The position numbers and the translations under genes were made by a program. Of a DNA stretch of 64,000 nucleotides, positions 60,625 to 64,000 are shown in pieces (positions within the stretch are counted from its first letter, which is position 1; each line of letters opens with the position of its first letter). The stretch covers positions 22,112,047-22,176,046 of the forward strand of contig NC_081405.1 in the NCBI RefSeq assembly GCF_030272615.1, written 5' to 3'. This stretch comes from Cryptomeria japonica. Lineage: Eukaryota; Streptophyta; Pinopsida; Cupressales; Cupressaceae. Under the pieces are notes generated by a model. The model was given only the letters and a program-made list of their open reading frames with translations. It was not told where the DNA came from and did not search any database.

Positions 60625-61477
60625 CTTATCGGGTTGCTTTGGTCTATTGGCATAGGTTTTCCCAATGTAGTCACTTCAACTGTGATGAGCTCATCTTCCT
60701 TATCGGGAATCGAGATAACTCAAAACGCATCTCCTTGATCTTGTATGTTATCCTGATGAGTCTTGCTCCTTTTCTTGCCTAGAATCGCTTTATCAAAGAA
60801 AGTCTCTCTGATAGAGCCACCTTCTCCATTTAGTGCATCAGGTATCGAGGTAACGTAAATTAGGACCTCCTAATAAACCAATGTCATCTCTATGAAAACA
60901 TCACCCCATCGGGTATCGGGACAACATTTTTTCCTCGTTGCCGATAGTGTATGTTACTCCGATGACTCTGACTTCCTATCATATCATTGTTGTAACTCAC
61001 CCTGATGGATTTCCACTTATTCACACCTTTTCCCATTGCTCATGCTTTAGGAAACACCATTGGCATGAGTTACTCCAATCAACATACTCCTTTCTCCTTG
61101 TGTGATCTCATCGAGGTAACTTATGTCGATAAGAATTTTTTTTGCATTTTTTATAAAAGAAGCCCCTCTCCATGGATACAACTTTAATAACTATACTAAA
61201 AGATTTATCCCACACCATTTACATATGTGTTCATGCTTTCAACCCTACTCTATGCTGACCTTCCAAAAAGTGCTTATGGAATGAAACTAATTTTGAAGAT
61301 GAGGATTGATAGAATGCCATCATACTCAACACTTTCCTTGAATATGCCCAAGTGATGCCTTCTCATGAAGACACTGTAACATATCACTTGCACATACAAT
61401 CCAACAATAAATGCTCCTTTGATGAAACTATATGCAAAAGCATCCATATATAGCGCAAAAATATTTTGTAAAAATAT
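60625..61477. other. Right part of sequence E
   Basis: No coding frame. Continues the E sequence interrupted at 21271, with recurring TATCGGG, ATCGAGGTAAC and CCTGATGAGTC/CCGATGACTC phrases. The E/D boundary is probably just before TGCTAACA at 61479. Confidence 0.5.
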
Positions 61478-61870
61478 GTGCTAACAAATACAATCAACAC
61501 CAACAATGTGAATGCTACAATAGGTGTGGTTCCTATTTCTAAATTCTTCAAAAGAGAAAGACAATTTGCTCCTTTGAATGAATCTTTACATAGTATTATG
61601 TCTCAGTTGTTACAAAGAAATGTTATTAAACTCCCTCCTATAAAATTAGTTCACCCATATAAGCTAGCATCCCCTTATTTTGATAACAATTCTTTTTGTC
61701 AATTTCATTGTCAACCTGGTCATGATACTGAGAATTATTTTGCATTGAAAAGTAAGATTCAAGATTTGATTGATAATAATACTATATCTGTGGCAGGTGT
61801 GAATGATAAGTGAAACAATCAGTAGCTCCTAATCAAAATCTTAAGATTTTTACTAATCCATTGCCTTCTC
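61478..61870 (+). pseudogene. gag: C-terminal gag fragment of a Tat-type element, possibly D
   Basis: The frame shows FKRERQFAPLNESLHSIMSQ, KLPPIK, then CQFHCQPGHDTENYFALKSK and IQDLIDNNTISVAG. This is the short zinc-finger region near the end of Tat gag, whose family pattern is C-x-x-H...GHDTE.C. The last Cys of the motif is Tyr here (DTENYF). A TGA at 61811 is followed by readable codons to about 61865. The D gag at 13610-15340 lacks exactly this portion. The simplest reading is that the two were one gag before 46 kb of insertions, but a separate gag copy cannot be excluded. Confidence 0.68.
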
Positions 61871-61874
61871 ATAC

Positions 61875-64000
61875 TGTTGGCATTATGTTGTCATTGATGT
61901 CAACCGATATAGAAGAATGCAACCGGTTTGATAGATTGTTGGTACTGATATCATTGATGTCAACTGGTATAGCAGGATAACCCATATATGAGAAGAGTTG
62001 ATGTGCTGTCATTGGTAACCATCAGTATGCAAAAGGATGAACCGGTATGCACCAATATGCTAGTGGTGTTGTCAAGAGATTGGTGAGTAAAAGGCTGTTG
62101 ATATACTAGTGGTGCTATCAAGAGACCAACGCATAAAATTTTGTTGACATAGTGATGTATACAACTGACATGAAAGATAAGGCATACTGGGAGGCTAATT
62201 GTGATGAAGAGGCAAAATGTTATTTGAATCACATCAACACCAAATATGATTTGTGCAAGCCACCATATTTCTAGTGTAAGGTTAACTAGCAGGACTCCCA
62301 CTAGATGAAGAAGCTATCACAAGTTAGATGATAGGTTGACAAAGTGTACTGCCTCTATGAGAAGGATGACATATGGAAAACCACTGGGACATATTTCAAG
62401 CTAAAGATACATCTGCATAATGACAGCTATGTTATGTTAGTGCAATGTTGGAAGAAGAAGGCAAGTGAATGAATGTACAGACTAGATTACTAGGTGGAAG
62501 ATGATAATGCTTCTAGAGTCTAAGATCAGTTAAGCCTCCAGAGAGTAAGATCAGAGATACACACCGGATAATCATCTGAAGACAAGTTGTGTTACTAGGA
62601 TGGTGAAGGAAGATTTAAAGTGAAGGGTTTTGCCACTATGGCAAACCAACCATGAGATGAAATGGACAGATGATGTTGTGTCTATAGATGTACACAATAG
62701 TGTTACCAGAATGAAGAAGGTGCATTGTGTTGCCACCAGTGCATATCTAATGGAGGATGATGACATTGAGTCATCTAGGTAGTTACCAACAAACAAGTAT
62801 ACTAGTATGCATCTGAGTAAGAAGAATGTGAAGAAGTGAAAGACCTTCATCAAATGAAGTTACACTTGTTGAGTTACTTCTGATAGTTGTTGAGGTCTGA
62901 CATGTTTGATGACCAAGCAAACATGATATATGGGCAGGACCCAAAAGACATTGGTAGGAAGGATAACCAGGTAGGCGATTTGTGTTGGTAGGGTTAGTGA
63001 ACCGATATGTGTGTGCTGGTTATGTGGTTGGTTGGTTACTAAGATGAACTAACAGAGAAGTGTGATGAGGTGGATACCGACAGTGATGCCATGGAAAGAT
63101 GAAGTGGCAAACTTGCATGAAGTGCAGATGAAACATGCACAAGTTGGTTAAGTAAGGTTGGTGAGGTAGTTGAGGTTGGTCCAACATTAATGGTGATTGT
63201 GAAGCTTGAGGTGGAGTTGTAGAGGTGCATGAATCAATATCATATCGACAAGAGAGAATCAAGAATAGACTGATCGATTAGATCAAAGTAGTTGAAGCAA
63301 TGCAATGAGATCATTTATGGTAGATTGACTGAGCAAGCCAAAAAAGTGAATTTTGATCGCTGAAGATGGATGACGTGCATAGGAAGGCACAAGAATAGAA
63401 GAAATGTACAGGAAGTCATCATCGATGCATGATCCAATCAGATCTGACTGGATTGAGTTTGCCTCATGACCTACAAAGGAAACCCTAACGCTTGATGTTT
63501 GAATTGGTTTTTGGCAGGAAAGATTGGGCTATAAATATGCAAGCCAAAGATATTATTAAGGGCTGGTGGATGGGAGAGGATATAGTTTCTGCAAAGCGAT
63601 TGAGTGTGGCATGAGAAAAGTTAGATCAGTTAGAGTAAAAATAGCAGAATACTATAGCGACTAAGTGAGTGAAGGTTAAACTGGTGAAAGGGTTTAACAG
63701 AGAGTTTAATCGGTAAGGTTAAAGCAATCGGTTAGCAGCAAGAGTGCATCAAAGAAGATAACTGGTAGTTGCTAGTGTATGTAGGAAAAGCGGGGCTATA
63801 AAGCTTAAAATGTGAAAAATGAAGCTCCAAGAGGCTTGTCAACACACCCATAGGACTTCTTGGTGCAAGTTATGGAGTCATGAAGAATGACTCAACTTCC
63901 CAAGGATGGTTCCATGGTTCTCTATCTCACAAGGTCCCTCAAGCCAATGCCTTTGCTCTCAGATCACTAAGCAAAGTGGCTTAGGGATGACAAATGCAAG
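61875..64000 (+). mobile_element. Start of another ACCGGT-rich LTR element, incomplete at the window edge
   Basis: TGTTGGCATTATGTTGTCATTGATGTC matches the opening of the Copia F LTR over its first bases, and TCAACCGGT-type phrases recur. The first ~60 bp are partly duplicated at 61938 (TGTTGGTACTGATATCATTG). The remaining 2 kb shows no sustained frame on either strand and no PBS. It may be one long LTR, or an LTR plus leader, that continues beyond 64000. Confidence 0.55.

Overview
The window reads as plant nuclear DNA, most likely from a seed plant with a very large, retrotransposon-rich genome. A gymnosperm such as a conifer is my guess, not something the sequence proves. I see no bacterial features, rRNA, tRNA or convincing host gene. 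Almost every base can be assigned to LTR retrotransposons or to degraded mobile DNA, nested inside one another. I could set most boundaries by reading LTR ends, primer-binding sites (PBS), polypurine tracts (PPT) and target-site duplications (TSD) directly.

Layout. (1) 272-8714, minus strand: a complete non-autonomous element with TSD TGATA and 1.1-kb LTRs. It has no recognisable protease, reverse transcriptase or integrase. It carries a coiled-coil protein with five CCHC zinc knuckles (ORF1) and a second reading frame of about 1,120 codons (ORF2) that I do not recognise. A solo LTR (6071-6549) sits between knuckles 3 and 4. (2) About 8720-15340: the 5' LTR, leader and gag of a Ty3/Gypsy Tat-type element ('D'). 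A 2.4-kb coding-free LTR element (9726-12149, TSD CACAA) is inserted in its LTR. (3) About 15406-21271 and 60625-61478: an older sequence 'E' of about 5.3 kb with a broken minus-strand reading frame of about 870 codons and unknown function, itself split by a solo LTR (16649-18055). (4) 21272-60619: a chromodomain-bearing Gypsy element 'A' (TSD CTCTC), expanded to 39 kb by three later insertions.

The insertions in A are: a Tat-type element 'C' (25542-37225, TSD TTAAT) in the RT region, which carries an antisense, apparently spliced plant mobile domain gene; a Copia element 'F' (37413-44768, TSD GAGGG) at the RNase H start; and a long-LTR, Tekay-like chromovirus 'B' (48031-60419, TSD GAAAC) in A's 3' LTR. 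(5) 61478-61870: the zinc-finger end of a Tat gag, possibly the other half of D's gag. (6) 61875 to the window end: the start of another LTR rich in ACCGGT motifs.

The elements work by the usual copy-and-paste cycle: gag particles, protease, RT/RNase H and integrase. Here almost every polyprotein is interrupted, mainly by CAG-to-TAG or TGG-to-TAG changes, the pattern expected from deamination of methylated cytosines. The items most worth following up are the zinc-knuckle/ORF2 non-autonomous element, the array of alternating GC-rich palindromes conserved in both LTRs of B, and the antisense plant mobile domain gene in a gag-less Tat element.
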